A stretch of 64,000 bases of DNA from Alphaproteobacteria bacterium (GTDB lineage Bacteria; Pseudomonadota; Alphaproteobacteria; JACAEB01). The notes below the pieces were generated by a model. The model saw only the letters and a program-made list of their open reading frames with translations, did no database searches and was not told the origin of the DNA. A program made the translations under genes and the position numbers. Of this stretch, positions 16,651 through 25,562 are shown in pieces (position 1 is the stretch's first letter; the number at the start of each line of letters is the position of its first letter). Location: assembly GCA_024236075.1 (NCBI GenBank), contig JACKLE010000001.1, positions 248,001 to 312,000 of the forward strand. Direction: 5' to 3'.

Positions 16651-18756
16651 ATGCGAAGAGAGAGATCGATCCGATCGGTTCCGGGAGGCGCCTCGGCCGT
16701 CCTGGCCGCGCTTCTGTGCCTCGGCCATCCGGCCCAGGCGGGAATCGAGACCGACGCGGTCGCGACCGAGGTCATCGTCGGCATGGACGAGGAAGGCGAT
16801 CCCATCAATCCGCCGACGGCCCCGACCTGGGTGGTCGGGACCATGGGGCCGTGGAACGGCAAGGCGGCGCGCTACAACGAGGCGCGGGACCTTCTCGCCT
16901 TCGAGACCGTGCGCGAGGACATCCGGGGCGCGAGCTTCCTGCGCGCGGAGAAGACCGACGACACGTCGCGCCAGTCGGACAATCCCCTGTCCTATTTCAT
17001 CTTCGACGCCTCGATCGATCCCGAGACGGATCAAACGACGCTCAAGTCGCTCTTTCCTTTCTTCGAGGAGGGCGGCGACCCGGAGAATGTCGAGACCTAC
17101 GGCAATGCGCCGACCTCGGTGATCTTCATCACCGACAAGGACGGCGACAACGGGCTGTGCATCGGCTGCTGGGACGTCGTCGCCACCAACACGGCGGGGG
17201 GCGTGCGCATCCTCAAGGCGGATCCGAAATCGGGTACGTCGGCGACGGGCACCGACTTCACCGTCATGCCGACGGGCACCACGATCTATGCCCGGCAGAA
17301 CAAGGATCTCGCGGCCTGGCACCCCGAGGGCGACTGGATCGTCGCCGCCGTCGAGATGCCCGTCCATGCCGGCCTGCACCGCGCGGGCACCGGCGAGATC
17401 GGCATGTTCACGAACATCTACGCCATCTATGTCGGCACGCAGACCGAGGCCGGGCAGCCGCTCTTCGGCAAGATCTGGGTGCAGCTCACCGACTGGGTCT
17501 CCACCTGGGGCAGCCTCTACGACAACGTGTCGATCATCCCGTACGACTCGATCGATCGCCTGCCCGGCGATTCGATGGACAGCCCTCCGGGCGACGGAAT
17601 CGACAATCAGTGCCCCATGGGCGCCCAATATGCCGAGACCGACACGCAGTACCCCTTCGCCTATTTCCATTGCAGCGAAGAGGATCAGCGCCCGCCCACC
17701 TCGGGCGTGATGCGCCCGACCGTGTCGCCGGGTATCGTCGCGGGCACGAGCCACCAGGCCCGAATCGCCTGGGGCGCGCGCGTCGGCATAGCGAGCACGG
17801 TCGACGACGAGGATCCCGAGACCTGCGATTCGGCCGTCGCGGGCCTTCCGGGCGGCGGCGTGCAGCTTCTCGGCATGGGACGGGTCGACCTCTACAATCT
17901 GAACAAGACGACGAGCCCGACCTATCCGTCGAGCCTGCCGGACGTGCCCATCATCCTCTACTACAACGATGCGCTGGGGCCGTTCGGTCCGACCGAGGCC
18001 CATCCCGACGGCCTCTACACCTGGGCCGGCATTCAGTACTCGGATCCTCCGCCCCAGGTCGGGCAATGGTACGAGCCCTTCGCCTTCACCTTCGACAACG
18101 AAAAGGTGCTGTTCGCGTCAGACAGCTTCCTGACCTATCGGACGGGCGCGGCCTATCCGCCGACGGACGTCAACAAGGCGACGTTCTACTACATGGACGT
18201 CCTGGAGCGGAACTATCTCGGCACGACCATCCGCAGCATCACGGACTACGACTCGTCGAGCGGGGCCTACGACTATCTGCCGAACAGCTCCGATCTCGGC
18301 GCGCCCTACTACACGATCACGCAGCCCTGGGGCTATTGGGAGGAGCCCGTCACGCCGGTCCAGTGGGACGGCGAGGACTACTACGCCATCGGATCGAACG
18401 CCAACCTGCTCGACGAGGACCACGTGGGCACGCCGACAAACGGCTTCTACGACCTCGGCCGGCACCTCGAGACGATGGGCCTCGACGTCATCCTCATCAA
18501 GGAGGATCTCTCGCTCGCCAAGGAGATCACCAACTTCAATACCGGCACGAGCACGCAGACCTATGGCGGCTGCTATGAGGGAGAGACGCCTCCCGACATG
18601 GTGGCCGACCTCATCGTCTATCCGACCGCCTTCAGCACCGAGTACGGCACGCTCTACATGACGAGCGAGCCCTCGGGGCAAGGCGGCGAAAATCCCGGCG
18701 GCTCGATCCTCAAGATGGATCTCGGCGCCGCGCTCGACAACGACCTCATGGACTAG
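16651..18756 (+). CDS. Secreted protein of unknown function, second of a tandem paralogous pair
   Basis: A 701-aa exported protein, paralogous along its whole length to the product of 14537-16480. The ATG at 16651 is fixed by an excellent AAGGAGGATC ribosome-binding site; a signal peptide follows (GGASAVLAALLCLGHPAQAG). Shared blocks include MGPWNGKAARYNEARD, NGLCIGCWDV (CxxC), RQNKDLAAWHPEGDW, TDWVSTWGSLYDNVSI, QCPMGAQY, YFHCSEED, PPTSGVMRPTVSPG and PWGYWEEPVTP. It is longer than its partner through insertions such as DEDPETCDSAVAG and has extra cysteines. Rich in Asp, Gly and Tyr, it looks extracellular. Function unknown; duplication followed by divergence is evident. Confidence 0.8.
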   Translation: MRRERSIRSVPGGASAVLAALLCLGHPAQAGIETDAVATEVIVGMDEEGDPINPPTAPTWVVGTMGPWNGKAARYNEARDLLAFETVREDIRGASFLRAEKTDDTSRQSDNPLSYFIFDASIDPETDQTTLKSLFPFFEEGGDPENVETYGNAPTSVIFITDKDGDNGLCIGCWDVVATNTAGGVRILKADPKSGTSATGTDFTVMPTGTTIYARQNKDLAAWHPEGDWIVAAVEMPVHAGLHRAGTGEIGMFTNIYAIYVGTQTEAGQPLFGKIWVQLTDWVSTWGSLYDNVSIIPYDSIDRLPGDSMDSPPGDGIDNQCPMGAQYAETDTQYPFAYFHCSEEDQRPPTSGVMRPTVSPGIVAGTSHQARIAWGARVGIASTVDDEDPETCDSAVAGLPGGGVQLLGMGRVDLYNLNKTTSPTYPSSLPDVPIILYYNDALGPFGPTEAHPDGLYTWAGIQYSDPPPQVGQWYEPFAFTFDNEKVLFASDSFLTYRTGAAYPPTDVNKATFYYMDVLERNYLGTTIRSITDYDSSSGAYDYLPNSSDLGAPYYTITQPWGYWEEPVTPVQWDGEDYYAIGSNANLLDEDHVGTPTNGFYDLGRHLETMGLDVILIKEDLSLAKEITNFNTGTSTQTYGGCYEGETPPDMVADLIVYPTAFSTEYGTLYMTSEPSGQGGENPGGSILKMDLGAALDNDLMD

Positions 18757-18768
18757 AAACCGCGAGGC

Positions 18769-18797
18769 CCCCCGACGTGCGTTTCGCGCGTCGGGGG
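18769..18797 (+). terminator. Long GC hairpin after the second secreted paralogue
   Basis: A 13-bp stem with a TTT loop: CCCCCGACGTGCG, TTT, CGCGCGTCGGGGG, with one G-T wobble. It begins 13 bases after the stop codon of the second paralogue. No T tract follows, so termination strength is uncertain, but position and stability fit an end-of-operon hairpin. Confidence 0.55.
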
Positions 18798-18888
18798 CGC
18801 CGCCGGCCACTCGTCCCATTTGCAAGGCCGGGAGCGGGGTGCTACCTCTTCACAGCGCCCTGTGAGTCGCTCAGAAACGCAGGCAAAT

Positions 18889-18905
18889 CTTACGGCTGCC
18901 GTAAG
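18889..18905. promoter_or_regulatory. 17-bp perfect palindrome upstream of the type II secretion operon
   Basis: CTTACGGCTGCCGTAAG is a perfect inverted repeat with a single central base, located about 215 bases upstream of gspD in a gene-free stretch. Size and symmetry fit a dimeric regulator operator. The regulator is unknown. The rest of 18798-19120 shows no supported gene. Confidence 0.45.
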
Positions 18906-19120
18906 GCGCGCGCGCATGGGGCCTCTCGTCCGCTGGCGAAATCCGCAAACGAGATCAAGGCTCGTGGCGAAAGGATCGCTCTTCGCCCTGCCAAGAGGGC
19001 CACGTCCGGGCGTTCGAGAAGTTACCGGGCTCGTGAAGGGATGAGGCTGTTGGCTGCTCGCAGGGATGACATCATCGGCAAGCGGACAGTCGCTCCGGCC
19101 ACGGGCGCGCGGCGCCGCGC

Positions 19121-21310
19121 ATGCGGCCCGACCGGATGACGGCCGTGCGGCGGACGGCACCGGACCCGCGAGCCCGCCTTTCCCCCGCGCGGCGCATGGC
19201 CTGGCTTGCCGCCGTCCTCGCCTCGACCCTCTCGGCCTGCTCGAGCCTGCCGCCGGCGCGCGAGCCGGGCGATCTCCTCGACGATATTCTGCCGCCCTCC
19301 GGCACACAGGCCTCGGCGCCCGCCAAGCAGGGCTCCCGGCCCCTCGTTGCGCAGCGGGCGCCGGCCGACGAGGTGCGCTTTGGGCCCATCGCGCTCGGCG
19401 AGCGCGGCGGAGCGGCCGCCGAGATCGCCGCCGGCCGGCCCACGAGCGGCGAGGCGCTGCGCGTCGATTTCGACCAGACGCCGCTCGCCGATGTCGCGCG
19501 GGTCATCCTCGGCGACCTCCTGCACCTCAACTACGCCATCTATCCCGGCGTTGCGGGCGAGGCGACGATCCATGCCGAGGTGCGCCCCGACGCGCTCCTC
19601 TCGACGCTCGAGCGCCTCCTCGACATCAACGGCGCGGCGCTGCGCTGGGCGGGGGGCAGCTACCACGTCCTTCCCATGGAGGAAGCCAACCGCCTCGGCT
19701 TCCGCAATATCGAGGGCGACCGGGTCGCGGTGCTGCAGCTCGACTTCCTCGATGCCCAGGCCGCCGCGGATCTCGTCACGCCGCTCCTGCGCGCCGCGAC
19801 GCTCGTGCGCGTCGACAAGGCGCATAATTTCATCGTGCTCACCGGCTCGGCCACCGAGATCTCCTCGATCCGCGAGACGCTGAAGTCCTTCGACGTGAAC
19901 TGGCTCGCGAACCAGTCCTTCGCCCTCGTCACGCTGGAGCACGCGACGCCCGAGGCGCTCGTGAAGGATCTGAAGCAGCTTCTCGCCGGCAGCGACGAAG
20001 AGGCGGCCGCCATGGCGGGGGGCATCAAGCTCTTCGCCCTCGACCGCCTCAACGCCGTCCTCGCCGTCGCGGCCAGCCCGGACGCGATCAAGTCGGCGCG
20101 CACCTGGATCCATCGGCTCGACAGCTCGACGCTCGCGAGCGCCATGCGCCTCCATGTCTACCAGGTCGAGAGCACGCGCGCCGACCGCCTTCTCGAGACG
20201 CTCGCCGCCGCGCTCGGCCAGGCGCTCTCGGGCGAATCCTCCCAGCCGCAGTCCGAGGAGACCGGCCAGGTCCGCGACGTGACGATGAGCGCGGGCCCGC
20301 AGGACAAGGCGGCCGACGATGCGGCCGGCGAGAGCTACAAGCCCGTCACCTCCTCGCTCGCGACCGGCAAGGGCGGCGAGGCGCGCGCGCTGACGATCGG
20401 CGCGATGCGGGTGGTCGCGGACCCGGCGCGCGAGGCCATCGTCGTCTTCGGGACGCCCTCGGACTATGCGACGCTCGAGCCGCTGCTGCGCCAGCTCGAC
20501 GTGCCGCCGCGCCAGGTGCTGATCGAGGCGACGGTCGCCGAAGTGACGCTCACGGACGAGCTGCGCTATGGCGTCGAGTGGTTCTTCCGCAAGCATTTCG
20601 GCGACCTCGACGCGAGCTCGGATTTGAGCTTTCCGACCAGCTCCTCGCTCGGCGGCGGGCTGCCGGCCTCCGGCCTCACGCTCACGCTCGGCAACGGGGT
20701 GGGGAGCATCGAGGCGGCGCTCCAGCTCCTCGACCAGGATTCGGACGTACGCGTCCTCGCGACGCCACATATCTTCGTGACGGAACGCGAGACGGCCCAG
20801 ATTCAGGTGGGCGACCAGGTGCCCATCCTCACCCAGACGATCGACGTCGTCGGCGACAGCTCCGACGACCGCAGCGTCAACTCGGTCGAATATCGCGATA
20901 CCGGCGTCATCCTGCGCGTGACGCCGCGCATCGGGCGCGACGGCCTCGTCTCGCTCTCGCTGACGCAGGAGGTCTCGCAGGTCAAGCCCAATACGGTGAC
21001 GAGCCTCGAAAGCCCCACCTTCTCGCGCCGTCTGCTTGAAAGCACGGTCGCGGTGCCGAACGGGCGGACGCTCTTCATCGGCGGGCTCATCCAGACCTCG
21101 AGCCGCGACCTGGAGAGCGGCATTCCCCTGCTCAAGGACCTGCCCGTCGTCGGCTCGATCTTCTCGAACACGACGAAGGGCCGCGACCGCACCGAGCTCA
21201 TCATCCTTCTGCGGCCCGTCGTCCTCGACACGCCGCAGAACGCCGACCTCATCAACGACGAGATCCGCCAGAAGATCAAGCTTCTGAAGTCGGACATGGC
21301 CGCGGGATGA
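19121..21310 (+). CDS. gspD: Type II secretion secretin GspD
   Basis: A 729-aa outer-membrane secretin forming the exit channel of the type II secretion system. A lipoprotein-type signal is present (LAAVLASTLSACSS, the Cys being the likely lipidated residue), then N-domains and the secretin core: LIEATVAEVTLTDELRYGVEW, QVGDQVPILTQT, EYRDTGVILRVTPRI and the closing LFIGGLIQTSSRDLESGIP. The start is uncertain: ATGs at 19121, 19136 and 19196 all keep the lipobox and none has a strong ribosome-binding site. The stop overlaps gspE by 4 bp. It is the first gene of the D-E-F-G-H-I-J-K-L-M-C operon. Confidence 0.95.
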   Translation: MRPDRMTAVRRTAPDPRARLSPARRMAWLAAVLASTLSACSSLPPAREPGDLLDDILPPSGTQASAPAKQGSRPLVAQRAPADEVRFGPIALGERGGAAAEIAAGRPTSGEALRVDFDQTPLADVARVILGDLLHLNYAIYPGVAGEATIHAEVRPDALLSTLERLLDINGAALRWAGGSYHVLPMEEANRLGFRNIEGDRVAVLQLDFLDAQAAADLVTPLLRAATLVRVDKAHNFIVLTGSATEISSIRETLKSFDVNWLANQSFALVTLEHATPEALVKDLKQLLAGSDEEAAAMAGGIKLFALDRLNAVLAVAASPDAIKSARTWIHRLDSSTLASAMRLHVYQVESTRADRLLETLAAALGQALSGESSQPQSEETGQVRDVTMSAGPQDKAADDAAGESYKPVTSSLATGKGGEARALTIGAMRVVADPAREAIVVFGTPSDYATLEPLLRQLDVPPRQVLIEATVAEVTLTDELRYGVEWFFRKHFGDLDASSDLSFPTSSSLGGGLPASGLTLTLGNGVGSIEAALQLLDQDSDVRVLATPHIFVTERETAQIQVGDQVPILTQTIDVVGDSSDDRSVNSVEYRDTGVILRVTPRIGRDGLVSLSLTQEVSQVKPNTVTSLESPTFSRRLLESTVAVPNGRTLFIGGLIQTSSRDLESGIPLLKDLPVVGSIFSNTTKGRDRTELIILLRPVVLDTPQNADLINDEIRQKIKLLKSDMAAG

Positions 21311-22989
21311 ACGCGCTCGTCGACGCCGTGCTCGACCATCTCTACACGGATGGCCGGCTGGAGCGCCAGGGCGCCGCGCAGGTGCTCGCGCGGGCGCGCC
21401 GCGCGGGCCAGGCCGTGCTGCCCCAGCTCCTGCGCGCGGGCCTCGTCAGCGAGATCGACGTCGCCTCCGCGCTCGCGAAGGTCACCGGGCTCCCCCTGCG
21501 CCCGGCCGAGGCCCTGGTCCCCGAGGGGGCGCTCGCGACCGCCCTGCCGCTGCGCTTCATGAAGGACGCGAAGGTCCTGCCGCTCGCGGAGGACGAGGAG
21601 CGCTGCCTCGTCGCGCTCGCCGATCCCACGCAGCCCTGGATCGAGCAGGCGCTGCGCCTCAAGGCCGGAAAGAGCGTGCAGCTCGTGCTCGGCCTTCCGT
21701 CGGCCATCGAGGCGGCGGTCGAGCAGCATTTCGGGCACGGCCGCTCGAAGCTCTCGGAGATGACCGACGCGCTCGAGGGGCTGGGGCCCGAGGACGGCGG
21801 CCCCGATCTCGCGGAGAGCGACGCGCCCATCGCGCGCATGGTGCGCCACATCCTCGAGCGCGCCGTGGCCGAAGGGGCGTCCGACGTCCATATCGAGCCC
21901 TCCGAGAAGCGCCTCATCGTGCGCTACCGCGTCGACGGCCGGCTTCGCGAGGAGGAGGCGCCGCCTTTGACGTCGGCGCCCGCGATCCTCTCGCGCATCA
22001 AGATCGTCGCGGGCCTCGACATCGCGGAAAAACGTCTGCCCCAGGACGGGCGGGCGAGCGTGCGCATCGCCGGCCGCCAGTTCGACCTGCGCGTCGCGAC
22101 CTCGCCGACCGTCCATGGCGAGGGCGCGGTGCTGCGCCTCCTGCCCAAGGCGCAGGAGCGCTTCGACCTCAAGGCGCTCGGGCTCGAGCCCGACGCCGAG
22201 GCTCTGCTCGCCTCGCTCGCGGCGCGCCCGCACGGGCTCATCCTCGTCACGGGGCCGACGGGCGCGGGCAAGACGACGACGCTCTACGCGTTCATCAGCA
22301 CAATGAACGTCTCGGACCGCAAGATCGTGACGATCGAGGACCCGATCGAGTACCAGCTCGAGGGGCTCAACCAGATCCAGGTCAAGGCCGAGATCGGGCT
22401 CACCTTTCCCGCCGCCCTGCGCTCGGTGCTGCGCCAGGACCCGGACGTCATCATGGTCGGCGAGATGCGCGACGCGGACACGGCGCAGATCGCCATCCAG
22501 TCCGCGCTCACCGGCCACCTCGTCCTCTCGACGCTCCACACCAACACGGCGATCGGCGCGCTCACCCGGCTGCGCGATCTGGGGCTTCCGGACTATCTCA
22601 TCGCGGCGACGCTCAACGCGGCGCTCGCCCAGCGCCTCGTGCGCCGGCTCTGCGACCATTGCGCGGCGCCCGATCCCGAGCCCGAGCCGACGCTCGCGGC
22701 GCTCGAGGCGGCGGGCCTGCTCGCCGGCGCGAGCCCGCCCAGCCTGCGCGTGCCCAAGGGCTGCCGCCATTGCGGCGGCACGGGCTTTCAGGGCCGCGTC
22801 GCCGTCGTCGAGATCCTGCACGGCGGCAAGTGGCTCGCCCCGCTCGTCGCGGAAGGGGCGGGCGAGGCGGAGATCGCCCGCGAGGCGGCGCGCCAGGGCT
22901 TCCGCCCGCTGCTGATGGACGGGCTCTTGAAGGTGCGGCGCGGCGTGACCACACTGGCCGAGGTGGTGCGGGTCGCGGAGGCCGCCTGA
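21307..22989 (+). CDS. gspE: Type II secretion ATPase GspE
   Basis: A 560-aa hexameric secretion ATPase powering pseudopilus assembly from the cytoplasmic face. Walker A GPTGAGKT is at residues 316-323; the Asp box and Walker B region reads LRQDPDVIMVGEMRD, and the His box HLVLSTLHTNTA follows. A four-cysteine zinc motif is visible near the end (LCDHCA then GCRHCGGTGF). An N-terminal GspE domain starts at about residue 20. The ATG overlaps the gspD stop as ATGA. Confidence 0.96.
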   Translation: MNALVDAVLDHLYTDGRLERQGAAQVLARARRAGQAVLPQLLRAGLVSEIDVASALAKVTGLPLRPAEALVPEGALATALPLRFMKDAKVLPLAEDEERCLVALADPTQPWIEQALRLKAGKSVQLVLGLPSAIEAAVEQHFGHGRSKLSEMTDALEGLGPEDGGPDLAESDAPIARMVRHILERAVAEGASDVHIEPSEKRLIVRYRVDGRLREEEAPPLTSAPAILSRIKIVAGLDIAEKRLPQDGRASVRIAGRQFDLRVATSPTVHGEGAVLRLLPKAQERFDLKALGLEPDAEALLASLAARPHGLILVTGPTGAGKTTTLYAFISTMNVSDRKIVTIEDPIEYQLEGLNQIQVKAEIGLTFPAALRSVLRQDPDVIMVGEMRDADTAQIAIQSALTGHLVLSTLHTNTAIGALTRLRDLGLPDYLIAATLNAALAQRLVRRLCDHCAAPDPEPEPTLAALEAAGLLAGASPPSLRVPKGCRHCGGTGFQGRVAVVEILHGGKWLAPLVAEGAGEAEIAREAARQGFRPLLMDGLLKVRRGVTTLAEVVRVAEAA

Positions 22990-22993
22990 GGCC

Positions 22994-24196
22994 ATGACGC
23001 AGTTTTCCTATCGCGCGATCACGGCGGGCGGCGCCTTCGAGGAGGGCCGCCTCGTCGCCGACAGCAAGGACGCGGCGATCCTGCGCCTGCGCGCGGAAGG
23101 CAAGACGCCCGTCGCGGTGCGCGCGGCGCTCACGCTGCCGAGCCTCGTCGCGCGCTCGGGCAAGCTTTCCGAGGCGGTCTGGCTCGACATCGTCCGTCCC
23201 CTGTCGCTTCTCCTGCGCTCGGGCATGCCGCTCGCGGCCGCCCTGCGCATGACGATCCGCCTCACGCGGCGGCGCGCGGCGAAGGCGCTCGCCGGAAGGC
23301 TGCTCGCGCGCGTCGAGGACGGGCGCGCCCTCGCCGCCGCGATCGAGGCCGAGCCGGAGCCGCCCACCTATCTGCCGGCCCTCACGCGGGCGGGCGAGCA
23401 TTCCGGGCGCCTCGCCTTCGTCTTCGAGCGCCTCGCCGCGCGCATGAAGATGGGCCTCTCGACGCGCAGGCAGATCACGAGCGCGCTCACCTATCCCGCC
23501 TTCCTGGCCGGCGTCGCCGTGGCCGCGCTCTCGGTCCTTCTCGGCGTCGTGGTGCCGCGCTTCGAGGTGCTCTTCCGCTCCTACGGCGAGAAGCTGCCGC
23601 TGCAGACCCGCATCGTCATGGATCTCTCGCATTTCGTCGTCGCGAACGGCGGCGTCATGCTGCTTCTACTGCTGCTCGCGGCCCTCGCCGTGCGCGCCTA
23701 CGGCGCCCGGCCGGACGGGCGCGCGGTGCTGGCGCGCCTGCAGCTCGCGCTTCCCGTGGCGGGCGAGCTCTTCGTCCAGGCGACCTTCGCGACCTTCGCG
23801 CGCACGCTCGGCGGCCTGCTGGAGGCCGGCGTGCCTCTCGCGAGCGCGCTGCCCGTCGCACGGCGGACGATCTCGAACGTCGAGCTGCTCAAGGAGGTCG
23901 ACGCGGCGAGCCAGCGCGCGCAGGGCGGCGAGGGGCTCTGCCTCGCGCTCGAGCGCGAGACGCGCTTTCCGCCCATCGCGGTGCGCGTGGCGCTCGTCGG
24001 GGAGGAGGCGGGCGAGCTCGCCCGGGGCCTCATCGACGCGGCCGACATGACGAGCGAGGAGCTCGACCATGCCCTCAAGCGCGGCATGGCGCTGCTGGAG
24101 CCGGCGCTCATTCTCACGATGGGCTTGATCGTCGCAGGCATCGTGGTGTCTCTGTACACCGGGATTCTCAGCGTGAACTCGCTCGCCTTCGAATAG
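22994..24196 (+). CDS. gspF: Type II secretion inner-membrane platform protein GspF
   Basis: A 400-aa polytopic inner-membrane protein, the platform that couples GspE to pseudopilus growth. It shows two repeats of the GspF fold and three hydrophobic helices at about residues 165-190, 215-235 and 370-395. Typical segments are LLLRSGMPLAAALRM and the second-repeat counterpart LGGLLEAGVPLASALPVARR, and the end VSLYTGILSVNSLAFE fits the family. It starts 5 bp after gspE. Confidence 0.95.
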   Translation: MTQFSYRAITAGGAFEEGRLVADSKDAAILRLRAEGKTPVAVRAALTLPSLVARSGKLSEAVWLDIVRPLSLLLRSGMPLAAALRMTIRLTRRRAAKALAGRLLARVEDGRALAAAIEAEPEPPTYLPALTRAGEHSGRLAFVFERLAARMKMGLSTRRQITSALTYPAFLAGVAVAALSVLLGVVVPRFEVLFRSYGEKLPLQTRIVMDLSHFVVANGGVMLLLLLLAALAVRAYGARPDGRAVLARLQLALPVAGELFVQATFATFARTLGGLLEAGVPLASALPVARRTISNVELLKEVDAASQRAQGGEGLCLALERETRFPPIAVRVALVGEEAGELARGLIDAADMTSEELDHALKRGMALLEPALILTMGLIVAGIVVSLYTGILSVNSLAFE

Positions 24197-24202
24197 CCGG
24201 GC

Positions 24203-24243
24203 GTTCGGTCCGAACGGGTCCCCAACGCCCCGCGCGACGGGGC
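24203..24243 (+). promoter_or_regulatory. Palindrome and small hairpin between gspF and gspG
   Basis: The only sizeable gap (99 bases) inside the secretion operon. It holds a 13-bp palindrome GTTCGGTCCGAAC at 24203-24215 and a short hairpin GCCCCG, CGCGA, CGGGGC at 24227-24243. This could allow extra expression of the major pseudopilin gene gspG or processing of the message ahead of it. No T run follows, so it is not a clear terminator. Confidence 0.35.
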
Positions 24244-24295
24244 TTCGTGCCGCCAGCGGCGCATCCTGGGAGAGCATCGAGGGAGACGTGGTGCC

Positions 24296-24733
24296 ATGAG
24301 ACCTTTTCGCCGCCGCAATGCGAGAGCCGCCGAAGCGGGCTTCAGCCTTCTGGAGCTGCTCGTGGTGCTCGTCATCATGGTGCTGCTCGCCTCGCTCGTG
24401 GGCCCGCGCGTGCTCTCCTATCTCGGCAGCTCCAAGACCAAGACCGCCGAGGTGCAGATGAAGAGCCTCGCGGCGGCGCTCGACCTCTATTTCCTCGATC
24501 TCGGGCGCTATCCTCCGACCAAGGCGGGACTCGTGGCTCTGGTCGAGAAGCCGGAGGGTACCGCGCGCTGGAACGGGCCCTATCTCTCCACGGGGACCGT
24601 GCCGCTCGACCCCTGGGGCAATCCCTATGCCTACGAGGCCGACGGGCGCGGCTATGCGGTCATGAGCCTTGGCGCGGACGGCAAGAAGGGCGGGGACGGC
24701 GAGGACGCCGATCTCGTGGCGCGCGGAGGCTAG
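24296..24733 (+). CDS. gspG: Major pseudopilin GspG
   Basis: A 145-aa major pseudopilin. The prepilin peptidase site is AEAG/FSLLELLVVLV with Glu at +5 of the mature protein, followed by a single hydrophobic helix. The C-terminal domain carries the GspG hallmarks GPYLSTGTVPLDPWGNPYAYEADGRGYAVMSLGADGKKGG, including the calcium-binding-loop type residues. It follows a 99-bp gap containing a palindrome and a small hairpin, so its expression may be set apart from gspF. Confidence 0.95.
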   Translation: MRPFRRRNARAAEAGFSLLELLVVLVIMVLLASLVGPRVLSYLGSSKTKTAEVQMKSLAAALDLYFLDLGRYPPTKAGLVALVEKPEGTARWNGPYLSTGTVPLDPWGNPYAYEADGRGYAVMSLGADGKKGGDGEDADLVARGG

Positions 24734-24738
24734 GCCCC

Positions 24739-25185
24739 GTGCGCGCGCCCCGCGGTGGCGCCGCCGGCTTCACCCTCATCGAGCTTCTCGTCGTCCTGGT
24801 GCTGATGGGAGCGCTCGCCGCGATCGTCACGCCGCGCTTCCAGGCCGCGATGCCGGGCGCCGAGACGCGCGCGACGGCGCGCCTCCTGGAAAGCCTCTTG
24901 CGCGACGCGCGGACCGAGGCGCTGGCGAGCGGGCGGCCGGTCGACGTCGCCTTCGACGGCGAGGCGCGTCGCTTCACGGCGACGAGCGGCGTGGGCGCGG
25001 TGGCGGTGCCCGCGAGCGTGACCGTCCGCTTCGAGACGGTACGCCTGCCCTACGGTCCCGGCCCGCAGCGACTGCGCTTCTACGACGACGGCAGCACCAA
25101 TGGCGGCCGCATCGTGCTCTCGAGCGGGGCCGCCGAGCGTGAGATCGACATCGACTGGCTCACCGGCCTTCTGGACGTGTCATGA
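24739..25185 (+). CDS. gspH: Minor pseudopilin GspH
   Basis: A 148-aa minor pseudopilin beginning at a GTG (24739) five bases after the gspG stop. The prepilin site is GGAAG/FTLIELLVVLV. The rest fits GspH: LLESLLRDARTEALASGRPV is the conserved helix, then a beta-rich domain ending LRFYDDGSTNGGRIVLSSG and IDIDWLTGLLDVS. The GTG start is chosen because it gives a short basic leader directly before the cleavage site. The stop overlaps gspI. Confidence 0.9.
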   Translation: MRAPRGGAAGFTLIELLVVLVLMGALAAIVTPRFQAAMPGAETRATARLLESLLRDARTEALASGRPVDVAFDGEARRFTATSGVGAVAVPASVTVRFETVRLPYGPGPQRLRFYDDGSTNGGRIVLSSGAAEREIDIDWLTGLLDVS

Positions 25186-25562
25186 GGGCCTCGGGCGCCG
25201 ATCGCGGATTCACGCTCGTCGAGGCCCTCGTCGCCCTCGTCATCCTCGCGGCCGCGACGGTCGCGCTGCTCGAGCTCGCCTCGCAGGGCATGCGCATGGC
25301 GCAGGCCGCCGGCCGGCGCGACGAGGCCGTGCTCATCGCCGCCTCCGAGGCGGGCGCGGCCGGCATCGACTACGCGCTCGCGCCGGGCGACGACACGCGC
25401 CAGGTGCGCGACTTCACCCTCGAGCGCCGCGTGAGCGCGGTCGCCGACCAGGCGCATCTCCTCAAGATCGAGATCGCGGTCACCTGGCCCGCGCGCAGCG
25501 GGAGCGGGCGCTACGACCTCGTCACCTGGCGCGTCGACCGCGCACTGGAGTCGCCCCCATGA
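25182..25562 (+). CDS. gspI: Minor pseudopilin GspI
   Basis: A 126-aa minor pseudopilin with prepilin site DRG/FTLVEALVALVIL. The remainder includes the GspI-like segment LLKIEIAVTWPARSGSGRY and the ending VTWRVDRALESPP. The ATG overlaps the gspH stop as ATGA. GspI, J and K form the pseudopilus tip complex in characterised systems. Confidence 0.9.
   Translation: MRASGADRGFTLVEALVALVILAAATVALLELASQGMRMAQAAGRRDEAVLIAASEAGAAGIDYALAPGDDTRQVRDFTLERRVSAVADQAHLLKIEIAVTWPARSGSGRYDLVTWRVDRALESPP

Noticed and set aside
20803..22995. Long antisense open frame (730 codons) opposite gspD and gspE
   Set aside because: Shadow of the secretin and ATPase genes; no domain or ribosome-binding site, and the plus-strand proteins are unmistakable.
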